Assembly: GCA_021817825.1 (NCBI GenBank)
Contig: JAKAFS010000015.1
Span: 1-55,787 of the forward strand
DNA: 55,787 nucleotides
Reading direction: 5' to 3'
Source of the DNA: Deltaproteobacteria bacterium
GTDB lineage: Bacteria; Desulfobacterota; Syntrophia; Syntrophales; UBA5619
Within the stretch, counting starts at the first letter, position 1; every line of letters starts with the position of its first letter. Below are positions 17,903-26,770 of this stretch, in pieces. The position numbers were made by a program, and so were the translations under genes. The notes below the pieces were generated by a model. That model was given only the letters and a program-made list of their open reading frames with translations, was not told the DNA's origin and did not search any database.

Positions 17903-18304
17903 TCAACCCCTTTTCAACCGCGCTTCCAGAGCGGCCCTGACCCTTTCGTATTCCCACTCCAGGGCCGCAAGCAGGGAGATAGCGTCTCCCTGGGTCTTGC
18001 CCCGTCCGATCATCTCCAGGTCCCTGGCCATTTCCGACAGGATTACGGCCCCCAGCGACGCGCTGGACGATTTGAGGGTGTGGGCGGCGCGGTACAGGGC
18101 GTCGGCATTGTTGACCTCCGCCGCCCGGCGGACTTCCCGGACCAGGGACAGGGAACTGTCGAGGTAGAGGGAGATGATTTTCCCCACGAGTTCGTCGGCC
18201 GCCTCGGGACGCAGGGCGGCCACTGCCGCAAGCGCCTCATCCTCGATGGGCGGACGCCCTCGCCGGCCATCGGAGTTTTCCCTTTCCTGAATTGCTGCAA
18301 CCAT
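17903..18304 (-). CDS. Stand-alone HPt phosphotransfer protein
   Basis: A 133-residue all-helical histidine phosphotransfer protein with the phospho-acceptor motif AAHTLKSSSASLGA. AGGAGG lies upstream of the ATG. It begins 27 bases after the hybrid kinase gene. That kinase has receivers but no HPt domain of its own, so this protein is the natural next relay step. The final response regulator is not adjacent; the triple-receiver cyclase at 11.7-13.6 kb is one candidate. Confidence 0.88.
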   Translation of the reverse strand: MVAAIQERENSDGRRGRPPIEDEALAAVAALRPEAADELVGKIISLYLDSSLSLVREVRRAAEVNNADALYRAAHTLKSSSASLGAVILSEMARDLEMIGRGKTQGDAISLLAALEWEYERVRAALEARLKRG

Positions 18305-18331
18305 TTTTCCGCCCCCTCCTCTTGTCTGAAG

Positions 18332-21115
18332 TCATCCTTGCCCTTCGCCGTCCGGCGCCCTTTTCTCGTGCAGCTGAGGACCCAGCCACCGCGACAGGGC
18401 GGCGTGCAGCGCCTCGGAACTGTAGGGTTTGCTCAAGTAGTCGTCCATCCCCGCGGCAATACAGCTCTCCCGATCCCCCTCCATCGCATGAGCGGTGAGC
18501 GCCACGATCGGCACCCGCGTCCCTTCCGGTTTTTGTCCTTCCTTTTCCCTGATCCTCCCTGTCGCTTCATAACCGTCCACGAGGGGCATCTGGCAATCCA
18601 TCAGGATCAGATCGTACCGCAGGCGGTCAAAAGCCTCCAGGGCCTCCCGGCCGTTGCCCGCCACATCGGCGGCACAACCGAAAAATTCGAGCATTTCTTT
18701 GCCGACCACTTGATTGATAGGATTGTCCTCGACCAGCAGCACCCGAAAAGCGGAGAAGCGCCCTTTGCTCGACTGCACATCGATCGGCAGCGCCTTTTCG
18801 GACAACGCCGGAGCGATGCCCTTTTCCAGGTCGGACAGGGTATTGAAAAGCTGCGATTGCCGCACCGGTTTTACGAGGCGGGCCTGGAACCCGACAGCAG
18901 CCTCCCAGGGCGCCGATTCCGCTTTTGCGGTCAACAGGACCAGCGTCACGGAACAGAGAGCCGCGTCGGCCCTGATCGCGCGCGCCAGTTTTCCTCCCTC
19001 CTTGGCCGACGCCGTTGAATCGATGAGGACGATCCGATAGGGGTCCCCCGCCGCAACGGCGGTAGCGAGCCGTTCCAGCGCCTGGGAGCCGCTTTCGACG
19101 CTGTCGCTCCGGATGCCCCATCCGGCGAGTTGCCGGAGGATATTCTGCCGGCTCGTCTCGGTCCAGGCCGCCACCAGGACCCGCCACTTCAAGGAAAAAT
19201 GCGGACCGCTCGGGACAGATCCGCTGGAAAGACCCTGTTTTTCGAGCCGCACCGTAAAGTGGAACGTGGCCCCTTCCCCGGGAACGCTTTTAACGCCGAT
19301 TTCCCCACCCATCAATTGAACGAGCTGCCGGGCAATCGTCAGTCCCAGCCCGGTCCCGCCAAAGCGTCGCGTCGTGGAACCGTCTCCCTGGGAAAAGGCC
19401 TGGAAGATCTGCGTCTGATGCTCCGGCGAGATCCCGGGCCCCGTGTCCCGGACCTCGAAACGCAGGAGGATGGACCGCTCATCTTCCTCCGAGGAGACGA
19501 CGCTCACGCTGATTCCCCCTTTCGCGGTGAACTTCACCGCATTGCCCAACAGGTTCAGGAGTACCTGCCGCAGACGCACCGGATCGCCTCTCAGGAAGGA
19601 GGGAACGCCGGGATCGATATAGCAGGCCAGCTCTATCCCCTTGTCACGCGCCCGGCCGGCGAAAAATTCACACACCTCTTCCACCACACCGGCAAGATCG
19701 AGATCGGTCACGGCGATCACCAGTTTTCCCGCCTCGATCTTCGAAAAATCGAGAATGTCGTTGATCAACTGGAGCAGGGTCGTTCCCGACGACAGGGCCA
19801 TGTCGACATAGGTCCGCTGCCGGGCCGTGAGCGGCTCGCCCTGGAGCAGTTCGAGGAAACCGAGCGTGCCGTTCATCGGCGTCCGGATCTCGTGACTCAT
19901 GTTCGCCAGAAACCGGGATTTGGCGAGATTCGCCGCCTGCGCCGCCTCCATGGCCAGGAGCAGTTCGCCGTTGGCATTCACCAGCTCGGCCGTCCGCTCC
20001 TCGACCCGTCCTTCGAGTTCGTCGCGGGCGCCCTCCAGTTGTTCGTTCGCGCGCACGCCGGCGGCAATATGGGCCCGCAGGGCGGAGACCATCCGGTCGA
20101 AGGCCCGCACCAGGCTCTCGACCTCGTTTCCCTCGACCAGAGGCGACGGCTCATCGGGCGCATACTCCCGGACCACCGCCTCGGCCCTGCGCCGCAAGGT
20201 TCTCAGCGGACGGGTCAGCCAGAACGCCGCCAGGGTTCCGATGAGAACCACGCCGAAGAGAACCGCCGCCGATACCCAGAGCAGCTTTGTCCGGCTCTCT
20301 TTCAGCAGGAGATAGAACGGCGAGGCGTCGCTTTCGACGATGAGACAAAAATAGGTATCGACCACGGAGATCGGCGCGTAAAGCCGAATGGTCTGGTGCT
20401 TATTGTCCATGACGACGATCGCTTTTTTATCGAGCAGACTCCGCCTTACCAGATCATTGTCGATGCCCCGCGTCTGAATCAGGTGATTGGAAGCGGCGAC
20501 GACGCCGGAGGGAGAACCGAAGAAGATGTCGCTGGCCGTCTCGCCGGCCAGACGCCGGGCAAAGGCATCGTCGAAGCGGATCGCGGCCAGCACCATCCCC
20601 AGCACCTCTTTGCCTCGCAAGATAGGGGTAATCACGCCGATCAGAAATCCCGTCGGACTGCTGTCGACGGTGACCATCTCCCGACCGGCGAGCGCCTCGT
20701 CCATGCCCCAGATTCCGCCGAGATCCCGCCGTTTCTCGCGGTCCCCCGGCGAATAGAGGTTTCTGCCCCGTCTATCGGTCACCGCCAAAAGATCGATGCC
20801 GAATCCGTAGTAGGGGCCGTCCATGGCCCTGCGGATGAGCGTGCCGTCCTTTCCCGCCTGAGTTGCCTGTTCGGCCAGGGCCTGCGCCAAATTCCGATCG
20901 TTTTTGAAGAGGTTGGAGATCGCCGTCACCTTGTCGACTTCGGAGTTGATCAGCGCCTTGACGATCGCGTGGGTGCCCGTCACCTTGTCCCGCTCCCGGG
21001 TTTCGAGGGAACGGCGCAAATTGTCCAGGCTGATCCAATAGCCGATCAGCAGCGTCGACAGGGCAACGATCAAAAGCAGGAGGATGATGGGTGTCAGAAG
21101 GCTTTTTTTGCTCAT
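18332..21115 (-). CDS. Hybrid sensor histidine kinase with two receivers
   Basis: A 927-residue protein with TM1 at about 8-28, a periplasmic Cache-like double domain (30-275), TM2 at about 279-300, HAMP and coiled coil, HisKA with His409 (MSHEIRTPMNG), HATPase (DTGPGISPEH, GGTGLGLTIARQL), and two receiver domains. The last receiver is canonical, with its acidic pair in LLVEDN and Asp840 in LMDCQMP. The first (about 635-770) lacks the normal acidic pair and looks degenerate. It starts six bases after a secreted binding protein and is followed by an HPt gene, so a three-gene sensor relay is likely. Confidence 0.92.
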   Translation of the reverse strand: MSKKSLLTPIILLLLIVALSTLLIGYWISLDNLRRSLETRERDKVTGTHAIVKALINSEVDKVTAISNLFKNDRNLAQALAEQATQAGKDGTLIRRAMDGPYYGFGIDLLAVTDRRGRNLYSPGDREKRRDLGGIWGMDEALAGREMVTVDSSPTGFLIGVITPILRGKEVLGMVLAAIRFDDAFARRLAGETASDIFFGSPSGVVAASNHLIQTRGIDNDLVRRSLLDKKAIVVMDNKHQTIRLYAPISVVDTYFCLIVESDASPFYLLLKESRTKLLWVSAAVLFGVVLIGTLAAFWLTRPLRTLRRRAEAVVREYAPDEPSPLVEGNEVESLVRAFDRMVSALRAHIAAGVRANEQLEGARDELEGRVEERTAELVNANGELLLAMEAAQAANLAKSRFLANMSHEIRTPMNGTLGFLELLQGEPLTARQRTYVDMALSSGTTLLQLINDILDFSKIEAGKLVIAVTDLDLAGVVEEVCEFFAGRARDKGIELACYIDPGVPSFLRGDPVRLRQVLLNLLGNAVKFTAKGGISVSVVSSEEDERSILLRFEVRDTGPGISPEHQTQIFQAFSQGDGSTTRRFGGTGLGLTIARQLVQLMGGEIGVKSVPGEGATFHFTVRLEKQGLSSGSVPSGPHFSLKWRVLVAAWTETSRQNILRQLAGWGIRSDSVESGSQALERLATAVAAGDPYRIVLIDSTASAKEGGKLARAIRADAALCSVTLVLLTAKAESAPWEAAVGFQARLVKPVRQSQLFNTLSDLEKGIAPALSEKALPIDVQSSKGRFSAFRVLLVEDNPINQVVGKEMLEFFGCAADVAGNGREALEAFDRLRYDLILMDCQMPLVDGYEATGRIREKEGQKPEGTRVPIVALTAHAMEGDRESCIAAGMDDYLSKPYSSEALHAALSRWLGPQLHEKRAPDGEGQG

Positions 21116-21121
21116 CCGCTT

Positions 21122-21961
21122 TTATCTCCCCTCCAGAGCGACCATCCCGCTTTTTTCGATGATCTTCCGCCCTTGCTCCGAGAAAAGGAACTGCACGAAC
21201 CGTTCAGCGACCGAAGCGGGCTTCTGTTTGTAGATCAGGGCATATTCCACCAGGAGGGGATATTTCCCGGACTGGAGGTTCGCCTTTACGGGAGTCACGC
21301 CATTAAGGGCAAGGGGACGAATGTTTCCCCGGGACCACTTCAACGCCGAGGCGGTGACAAAGCCGATCGCGTTCCGGTAGTTGTCCAGCACCTTGACAGC
21401 ATCGCGGTCGTAGAGACAAACCTTCGCCAGAGGGGAAAAGATCAGCTCCCGGAAGGCCGGCAGGTTTTCCCGCAAGACGGTCAGACTCGCATCCCCCGGT
21501 TCCCGGATCACGACCCGGATTTTTCCCTCAGGGGCGCCCAGTTCCCGCCAGTTTTCGATTCGTCCGGAAAAGATCCCCGCCAGCTGTTCGGCGCGGAGGT
21601 TGGCAACCTTCAGTTGCCGGCCGACGGCAAAGACAACGGCATCGCGGGCAAAGACCATCCGAACCAGCCCCTGCCGTTCTTCCGTATCCTTCAGCCGCCG
21701 CGCCACCCGCGCCAGCGGGGCTTGATCCCGGAGAACCGCGTCGATGCCGCCCCCCGACCCGACGCTCGGCGGGATTTCGATCCGGTCCTGCGGATTGCGG
21801 TTGTTGAAGGCCGCCGCCAGTTCGGCCAGCAGGGGCTCGCAGGCCCCGGACCCGGGAATGGCCAGCGTTTCTGCGAACACCGTCGCCCCCGGAAGGACCG
21901 GCAGTGCAAAAAGCACCAGGAACGAAAAAAACCATGCCTGTCGTCGGTGGTTTCTTTTCAC
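21122..21961 (-). CDS. PstS-like periplasmic substrate-binding protein (hybrid-kinase-linked)
   Basis: An exported PBP-like protein of 279 residues, the same length and general plan as the one at 14975-15814 but clearly diverged. Signal peptide residues 1-30; the mature start reads LAIPGSGACEPLLAELAAAF; SVGSGGGIDAVLRDQAPLA follows. GTG is the start, eight bases after AGGAGG. No transport genes are nearby and the hybrid kinase begins six bases after its stop. I infer a sensory role, with the ligand-loaded protein docking on the kinase periplasmic domain. It could also be a phosphate scavenger whose permease lies elsewhere. Confidence 0.8.
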   Translation of the reverse strand: MKRNHRRQAWFFSFLVLFALPVLPGATVFAETLAIPGSGACEPLLAELAAAFNNRNPQDRIEIPPSVGSGGGIDAVLRDQAPLARVARRLKDTEERQGLVRMVFARDAVVFAVGRQLKVANLRAEQLAGIFSGRIENWRELGAPEGKIRVVIREPGDASLTVLRENLPAFRELIFSPLAKVCLYDRDAVKVLDNYRNAIGFVTASALKWSRGNIRPLALNGVTPVKANLQSGKYPLLVEYALIYKQKPASVAERFVQFLFSEQGRKIIEKSGMVALEGR

Positions 21962-21990
21962 CTTGCCTGCCTCCTTTGTACTGTTTGTCG

Positions 21991-22019
21991 AGAATATCCC
22001 TTATCGGCCGAATGTTCAA
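21991..22019 (-). promoter_or_regulatory. Candidate promoter for the binding protein/hybrid kinase/HPt unit
   Basis: On the minus strand TTGAAC (22014-22019) and TATTCT (21991-21996) are 17 bases apart, 4/6 matches each. It lies 30 bases upstream of the GTG start at 21961, leaving a short leader that carries AAAGGAGG. Confidence 0.45.
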
Positions 22020-22225
22020 GAACCCTTTTAACAACAGCAATTTCAGTGCCATCTCCCCTTCAGCAGGATCGATCCCCCGGTTATCCCGGCAGGGGAGCGC
22101 CATGGCGAGGCGATCGGCTGCCGTTCCCCTCCACCCGCCGCTCTCCCTTTCGCCCTTTTCGTCCCGGGAGGAAGGAATTTTGACGGCGCCGTGCCAACCC
22201 CTTGAAGATTTTCAACCCTTTGTCA

Positions 22226-22254
22226 TTGACAGGCCCATCGCCCTTCCCTATACT
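22226..22254 (+). promoter_or_regulatory. Strong sigma70-type promoter of the DedA gene
   Basis: TTGACA (22226-22231) and TATACT (22249-22254) stand 17 bases apart, a near-consensus promoter about 70 bases before the dedA ATG. The rest of the 21962-22324 divergent region shows no gene. Confidence 0.7.
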
Positions 22255-22324
22255 ACGGCATGTCTTTTATCCGGCCCGCCGGAAGCAAGACGGCAAAAAA
22301 TTTAAGGAGAAACCCGTACTTCCC

Positions 22325-22981
22325 ATGGCAGATCTTTTCATCACCGGCATCGATCTCCTCCTCCACCTGGACAGGCATTTAGGCGATATGATTCAGTACT
22401 TCGGCATCTGGACCTATGTCGTTCTGTTTCTCATCATCTTCTGCGAAACGGGGCTCGTCGTCACGCCGATCCTCCCGGGCGATTCCCTCCTCTTCGGAAT
22501 CGGGGCTTTTGCCGCGAACCCCTACCTGAAAGGGCCGCTCGATGTGCAGTGGCTCTTTTTGCTCCTCTCCTTCGCGGCGATCGCCGGGGATACGGTGAAT
22601 TACACCATCGGCCATTTCGTCGGTCCGAAGGTCTTCCATCAGGAACACAACCGCTTCCTCAAGCGGGAGTACCTGGACCGGACCCATAAGTTCTATGAAA
22701 AGCACGGCGGCAAGACGATCGTGATCGCCCGTTTCATCCCGATCATCCGCACCTTCGCCCCCTTCGTGGCCGGCATCGGGGAGATGACCTACAGCCGGTT
22801 CATCGTCTACAACATCGTCGGCGGCATCTCCTGGATCGGCCTCTTCCTCTTCGGGGGTTATTTTTTCGGGAACCTTCCCGTGATCAAGAACAATTTCACC
22901 CTGGTCATCATCGCCATCGTCATTCTCTCCGTTCTTCCCGGGGTGATCGAGTATTTTCGCCAGCGGCGGGAAGCGCTCTGA
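22325..22981 (+). CDS. DedA-family inner-membrane protein
   Basis: A 218-residue membrane protein of the DedA/SNARE-associated family (flippase-like, needed for lipid carrier recycling and envelope stability in bacteria). Signature segments: FCETGLVVTPILPGDSLLF, NYTIGHFVGPKVF, and ARFIPIIRTFAPFVAGIGEM with the conserved arginines. ATG at 22325 begins the family-like region and follows an AAGGAGA site at a slightly long distance. It is followed 60 bases later by the next plus-strand gene. Confidence 0.9.
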   Translation: MADLFITGIDLLLHLDRHLGDMIQYFGIWTYVVLFLIIFCETGLVVTPILPGDSLLFGIGAFAANPYLKGPLDVQWLFLLLSFAAIAGDTVNYTIGHFVGPKVFHQEHNRFLKREYLDRTHKFYEKHGGKTIVIARFIPIIRTFAPFVAGIGEMTYSRFIVYNIVGGISWIGLFLFGGYFFGNLPVIKNNFTLVIIAIVILSVLPGVIEYFRQRREAL

Positions 22982-23040
22982 CGGGAAGGCAAAAGAGCGG
23001 ACCTGAACATCGGAAACAGAGCAAGAAGGAGAACGTAGAG

Positions 23041-24096
23041 ATGAAGGGAACCAGGGCGGCGCTGATTTTTCTGTTGGGAATGCAGTTGCTGTTGGGAACG
23101 GCAGCGGCCGGTGCGGCCGATGAAAATGAAAAGCGGATCATCAAGATCGGCAGCGATGTGACCGTCGCGGAGGGGACCAAGGTCCGGTCCGTAGTCACCG
23201 TCGGCGGCCAGATCACCGTCGACGGCGAGGTGGAACAGAGCGTCACGGCCCTCGGCGGCTCGGTGGTCCTGACCAGGACCGCCGTGGTGAAAGGCAACGT
23301 CACCGCCCTGGGCGGCGTGATCGTGGCGGCCCGGGACGCCCAGATCGACGGGAATTTGACGGAAATCAATTCCTCAAATCTCTTCAACACCTTGACGACG
23401 GCCTTGAGTTCCGAATGGGAAGGCTGGTCCTGGATCTTCGCCTTCGTCTCGCTGGCCATCTTCCTGGTCATCCTGGTCCTGGCGCTGCTGATCGTCGCCC
23501 TGTTGCCGAAGCCGATCCAACTCGTGACCGAGGCGATCACGGAACACACCTTCAAGGTGGTCCTCTGCGGGATACTGGCGCTCGTCCTGATCGCCCCCCT
23601 GGCACTGCTGCTGACCGTTTCAGTCGTCGGGATCGCGCTCATTCCGCTGGAGGTCATCATCGTCGTCTCTTCCGTCCTCATGGGCTTCATCGCCGTCGGT
23701 CAGTTGATCGGGAAAAAGGTGTTCCATTGGCTCGGCCGCCCGAATCCGGCGGCGCTGCGCGCCACCTTCTGGGGACTGATCCTCCTGTGGATGATCGGCT
23801 GGGTCCCCTACATCGGCTGGATGGTCAAAGCCCTGGCCCTCGTCATCGGCTTGGGAGCCGCTCTGATCACCCGCTTCGGAACCCACGCGGGCTGGAAACA
23901 GGTCCCCGCGCCGGGCGCGGCAATCGTCCCGCCGGCAGTCATGTCTGCGCAAGCGGTTCCGGTCGCGGAGGGACAACCGGTCCAACCGGAACCGGCAGCC
24001 GCTGCCCCGGCCGCCTCCCCGGCTGCGACGGCCCCGGTGGCGCCGGAAGCGGCCCCGGCCGCTCCCGGAGAACCTGCGGGGGAGAGCAAGCCCTGA
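23041..24096 (+). CDS. Exported beta-repeat/multi-TM protein with Pro-Ala tail
   Basis: A 351-residue protein with a signal peptide (residues 1-25). A short repetitive beta region at about 35-105 has turns such as SVVTVGGQITVDG and VTALGGVIV, similar in rhythm to bactofilin-like polymer domains. Four to five hydrophobic helices follow between about 135 and 285, then a Pro/Ala-rich disordered tail of about 50 residues. Similar proteins are annotated as polymer-forming or DUF8173-like; the function is unknown. AAGGAG stands 10 bases before the ATG. It may be co-transcribed with dedA and glmM, suggesting envelope work. Confidence 0.75.
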   Translation: MKGTRAALIFLLGMQLLLGTAAAGAADENEKRIIKIGSDVTVAEGTKVRSVVTVGGQITVDGEVEQSVTALGGSVVLTRTAVVKGNVTALGGVIVAARDAQIDGNLTEINSSNLFNTLTTALSSEWEGWSWIFAFVSLAIFLVILVLALLIVALLPKPIQLVTEAITEHTFKVVLCGILALVLIAPLALLLTVSVVGIALIPLEVIIVVSSVLMGFIAVGQLIGKKVFHWLGRPNPAALRATFWGLILLWMIGWVPYIGWMVKALALVIGLGAALITRFGTHAGWKQVPAPGAAIVPPAVMSAQAVPVAEGQPVQPEPAAAAPAASPAATAPVAPEAAPAAPGEPAGESKP

Positions 24097-24190
24097 CCCC
24101 GATGGGGAATACGTGTACCACATAAGCTTCCGTCCTTCAGGTGGCGACCGGAGGTCCGGCGGAAGGCAAGAAATTTTTGGGAGAAGATCG

Positions 24191-25543
24191 ATGGGCAAAC
24201 TGTTCGGAACGGACGGGGTTCGCGGCGTCGCCAATGAATACCCCATGACGGCGGAAATGGCGCTGAATATCGGGCGCGCCACCGCCCATCTCTTCAAGCG
24301 AAAGGGGCATCAGCCGAAGATCATCGTCGGCAAGGACACGCGCCTGTCGGGCTACATGCTGGAAAACGCACTCGTCTCCGGGATCTGCTCCATGGGGGTC
24401 GACGCGATCCTGGTGGGAGTCATCCCCACGCCGGGAATCGCCTTTTTGACCAACAGCATGCGGGCCGACGCGGGCATCGTCATCTCTGCCTCCCACAACC
24501 CCTTTCAGGACAACGGGATCAAGATCTTCGGGAACGAAGGCTTCAAGCTCCCGGACGAGAAGGAGGCGGCCATCGAGGAGATCCTCTTCGCCAACAACCT
24601 CCACACCCTGCACCCCTCGCCCGCCGAATTGGGCAAGGCCTACCGTCTGGAGGACGCCCGGGGCCGCTATATCGTCTTTCTGAAGCACGCCTTCCCCAAG
24701 GAGCATTCCCTGGAGGGCAGCCGGATCGTTCTGGACTGCTCTTACGGCGCCACCTACCGGGTCGCTCCGGAGACCTTCACGGAGTTGGGCGCTGAAGTGA
24801 CCACCCTCTTCGACGCGCCGAACGGCCGGAACATCAACCTGAATTGCGGATCGCAGCATCCCGCCGCCCTGGCCGAGGAGGTCCTCAGGAAGAAAGCGGA
24901 CGTCGGGTTCGCCTTCGACGGCGATGGGGACCGGCTGATCGCCGTGGACGAGAAGGGACAGGTCCTCACAGGGGACCAGATCCTGGCCGTCTGCGCCGGC
25001 GTGATGAAAAAGGAGGGCGCCCTCAGGAACAACCTGGTCGTCCGGACGGTGATGAGCAATATCGGCCTCGGCGTCGCGCTGAAGTCGCTGGGGATCGATT
25101 CGGTCATGACGAAGGTCGGCGACCGCTACGTCCTGGAGGAGATGCTGGCCCGCGGGGCCGCCATCGGCGGGGAAGATTCCGGACACGTCCTTTTCCTCGA
25201 CCACCACACCACCGGCGACGGGATTATCACCGCCCTTCAGGTGGCGGCGGCCATGCAAAAGGAAGGAAAACCCCTTTCCGAACTGGCGAAGGTCATGGAG
25301 GTCTTCCCCCAGGTTCTGCTCAACATCGAAGTCAAGTCGCGGCCGGAGATCGAGACGGTGCCCGAGATCATGGACGCCATCCGGGAGGCGGAACGGCAAC
25401 TGGGCGACCGGGGCCGGGTCCTGGTCCGCTATTCGGGCACCCAGAACCTCTGCCGAGTGATGGTGGAAGGGCCGTCGCAGGAAGAGACCGAGGCGCACTG
25501 CAAGAGGATCCTGGCGGCGGTGGATCAGCGGCTGAACGGCTGA
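24191..25543 (+). CDS. glmM: Phosphoglucosamine mutase GlmM
   Basis: The 450-residue enzyme converts glucosamine-6-phosphate to glucosamine-1-phosphate for peptidoglycan and LPS precursors. Visible: N-terminal MGKLFGTDGVRGVAN, the phospho-serine loop with Ser101 in ISASHNPFQDNGIK, the metal loop FDGDGDR near residue 245, the sugar-binding GGEDSGH, and the phosphate-binding RYSGTQNLCRVM near the end. I chose the ATG at 24191 because the family begins with MGKLFGTDG. Length is normal. Confidence 0.97.
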   Translation: MGKLFGTDGVRGVANEYPMTAEMALNIGRATAHLFKRKGHQPKIIVGKDTRLSGYMLENALVSGICSMGVDAILVGVIPTPGIAFLTNSMRADAGIVISASHNPFQDNGIKIFGNEGFKLPDEKEAAIEEILFANNLHTLHPSPAELGKAYRLEDARGRYIVFLKHAFPKEHSLEGSRIVLDCSYGATYRVAPETFTELGAEVTTLFDAPNGRNINLNCGSQHPAALAEEVLRKKADVGFAFDGDGDRLIAVDEKGQVLTGDQILAVCAGVMKKEGALRNNLVVRTVMSNIGLGVALKSLGIDSVMTKVGDRYVLEEMLARGAAIGGEDSGHVLFLDHHTTGDGIITALQVAAAMQKEGKPLSELAKVMEVFPQVLLNIEVKSRPEIETVPEIMDAIREAERQLGDRGRVLVRYSGTQNLCRVMVEGPSQEETEAHCKRILAAVDQRLNG

Positions 25544-25658
25544 ACCGCGCAAAGGGCCTGTCTTTTGCCGGGAGGCGGGAAGACCTTTTCCCGGAACCGA
25601 GGCAACACCTCCCAGCCGCTTTCGGCAAAGAGGGTCTGCCGTCCGCCTTTTTTGCGCA

Positions 25659-25895
25659 TCAAATCCCGCCCTGGAGAAGGGCCGTTTTGTCCCAGTTCAC
25701 GCATCCCCCAAGCGCCGCAGCGACGGCTTCCTCCTGTCCCTCCTCGACGCGCAGACAGACGCCGCAGTCGGCGCTGATCTCGCGCGGAACGGGAATCAGC
25801 TTGTGGGCGATGCCCCGCTCCTTGAGGATCTTTTCCGCCTTCAGGACATAACTGACCGAGGGGAACAGAAAAACGCAGTACCGCGGCGTCTCCAT
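25659..25895 (-). CDS. DUF3343 small protein, putative Se/S carrier
   Basis: A 78-residue protein of the DUF3343 family (putative Se/S carrier-like). The conserved Cys pair is Cys44/Cys47 in SADCGVCLRV. The start ATG overlaps the stop of yedF (ATGA), so the two are co-translated. DUF3343 genes often accompany yedF and selenium metabolism genes in anaerobes; a role in trafficking Se or persulfide is inferred from that association. It is the last gene of the cluster that begins at 33.2 kb. Confidence 0.82.
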   Translation of the reverse strand: METPRYCVFLFPSVSYVLKAEKILKERGIAHKLIPVPREISADCGVCLRVEEGQEEAVAAALGGCVNWDKTALLQGGI

Positions 25896-26518
25896 CAGGG
25901 GCGCACCAGCCGGCCGGCGGCGGCCATGGTTTCGGCGATGTCGTACATGTTGGAAATCCGTCCCGCCCCGAGCTGCTCGCCGAGATTGAAAAAGTTCACG
26001 CAGGTCCCGCAGACGACGATATCCACCCCGGCTTTTGCCAATTGTTGCAGGTCATCGAGGACCGGGGAATCCTTCACGGCCAGCTTCACCCCGGCGTTGT
26101 AACAGATGATCGTCGCGGGCAGGGGTTTCAGTTGCATCAGGGTATGAACGAAGCTCCGGATCAGGACGTCGCCCAAAACATCGTCCCCCCGGCCCATATG
26201 GTTGTCGGAAAGGACGACGACCAGCGGTCCCGCCGCCTTTTCCGGGACGGCGACGCAGGAGAGGGCCGCCTCCCGCGCCGCTTCTTCCATTCGGAAATCG
26301 TTTGCCGGCCCGGTTCTCACCAGCGAGATCTCGATCGCCCCCTCCTTTTCGACGACCGAAAAGCCGCAGCCCGTTTTCAGGGCCAGGCGACGGATGTTTT
26401 CCACAGCAACTTCGTTATCGACGATCACGACCACTGCTTCGTTCTCGGCGATCGCTTTTTTGGCCCGCAGCACGGGCTCCGGGCAGGCAAGCCCTCTGGC
26501 ATCCACGGTGATCTTCAT
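25895..26518 (-). CDS. yedF: Sulfurtransferase-like selenium metabolism protein YedF
   Basis: A 207-residue two-domain protein. The TusA/SirA-like N-terminus (residues 1-75) has the active Cys12 in ARGLACPEPVL, and the DsrE-like C-terminus (about 95-207) carries ICYNAGVKLAV and DIVVCGTCVNFF. This fusion is the YedF family, which genomic context links to selenium metabolism. AAGGAGG lies 11 bases before the ATG. The gene overlaps DUF3343 by four bases and lies 75 bases after the small CxxC gene. It probably moves persulfide or selenide to a partner. Confidence 0.9.
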   Translation of the reverse strand: MKITVDARGLACPEPVLRAKKAIAENEAVVVIVDNEVAVENIRRLALKTGCGFSVVEKEGAIEISLVRTGPANDFRMEEAAREAALSCVAVPEKAAGPLVVVLSDNHMGRGDDVLGDVLIRSFVHTLMQLKPLPATIICYNAGVKLAVKDSPVLDDLQQLAKAGVDIVVCGTCVNFFNLGEQLGAGRISNMYDIAETMAAAGRLVRP

Positions 26519-26593
26519 GATTTCGGCAACCTCCTTGATCCATTTCTTTTAGTTGAACGTCCCTGAGCCCGCACGGATGATGCCCCCGATGGC

Positions 26594-26770
26594 CTAGAGA
26601 CGCACCTCAATAAAATCCAGGTGCGCCGCGCTGCCGGGGCAACGGCCGCACCGCAGAGGGACAGGGCCGTCCCAGGAAAAACGTCGCCACGCCGGGATTT
26701 CGCGGCACAAAGGCACTGCGCCCGCCCTTTTCAGGGAAATCCGCCGGTCCCTGTTCCTCGGGTCAGGCAA
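26594..26770 (-). CDS. Small CxxC protein overlapping arsS, TTG start
   Basis: A short frame of 58 residues that I think is a real gene. TTG at 26770-26768 lies inside the last codons of arsS and is preceded by GGAGG five bases upstream, an excellent ribosome site. The protein is Arg-rich, then reads SWDGPVPLRCGRCPGSAAH followed by LDFIEVRL, a compact CxxC-containing tail ending at a TAG. It fills most of what would otherwise be a 245-base gap before yedF. I do not recognise the family. Alternatively it is a frame-shifted tail of arsS, but ArsS already ends in its usual Cys-rich segment. Confidence 0.55.
   Translation of the reverse strand: MPDPRNRDRRISLKRAGAVPLCREIPAWRRFSWDGPVPLRCGRCPGSAAHLDFIEVRL

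Noticed and set aside
19130..22183. A plus-strand open frame of over 1000 codons opposite the hybrid kinase and binding protein genes
   Set aside because: It is antisense to two well-supported genes, has the biased Arg/Gly/Pro/His-rich content of a GC-rich shadow frame, and shows no domain.
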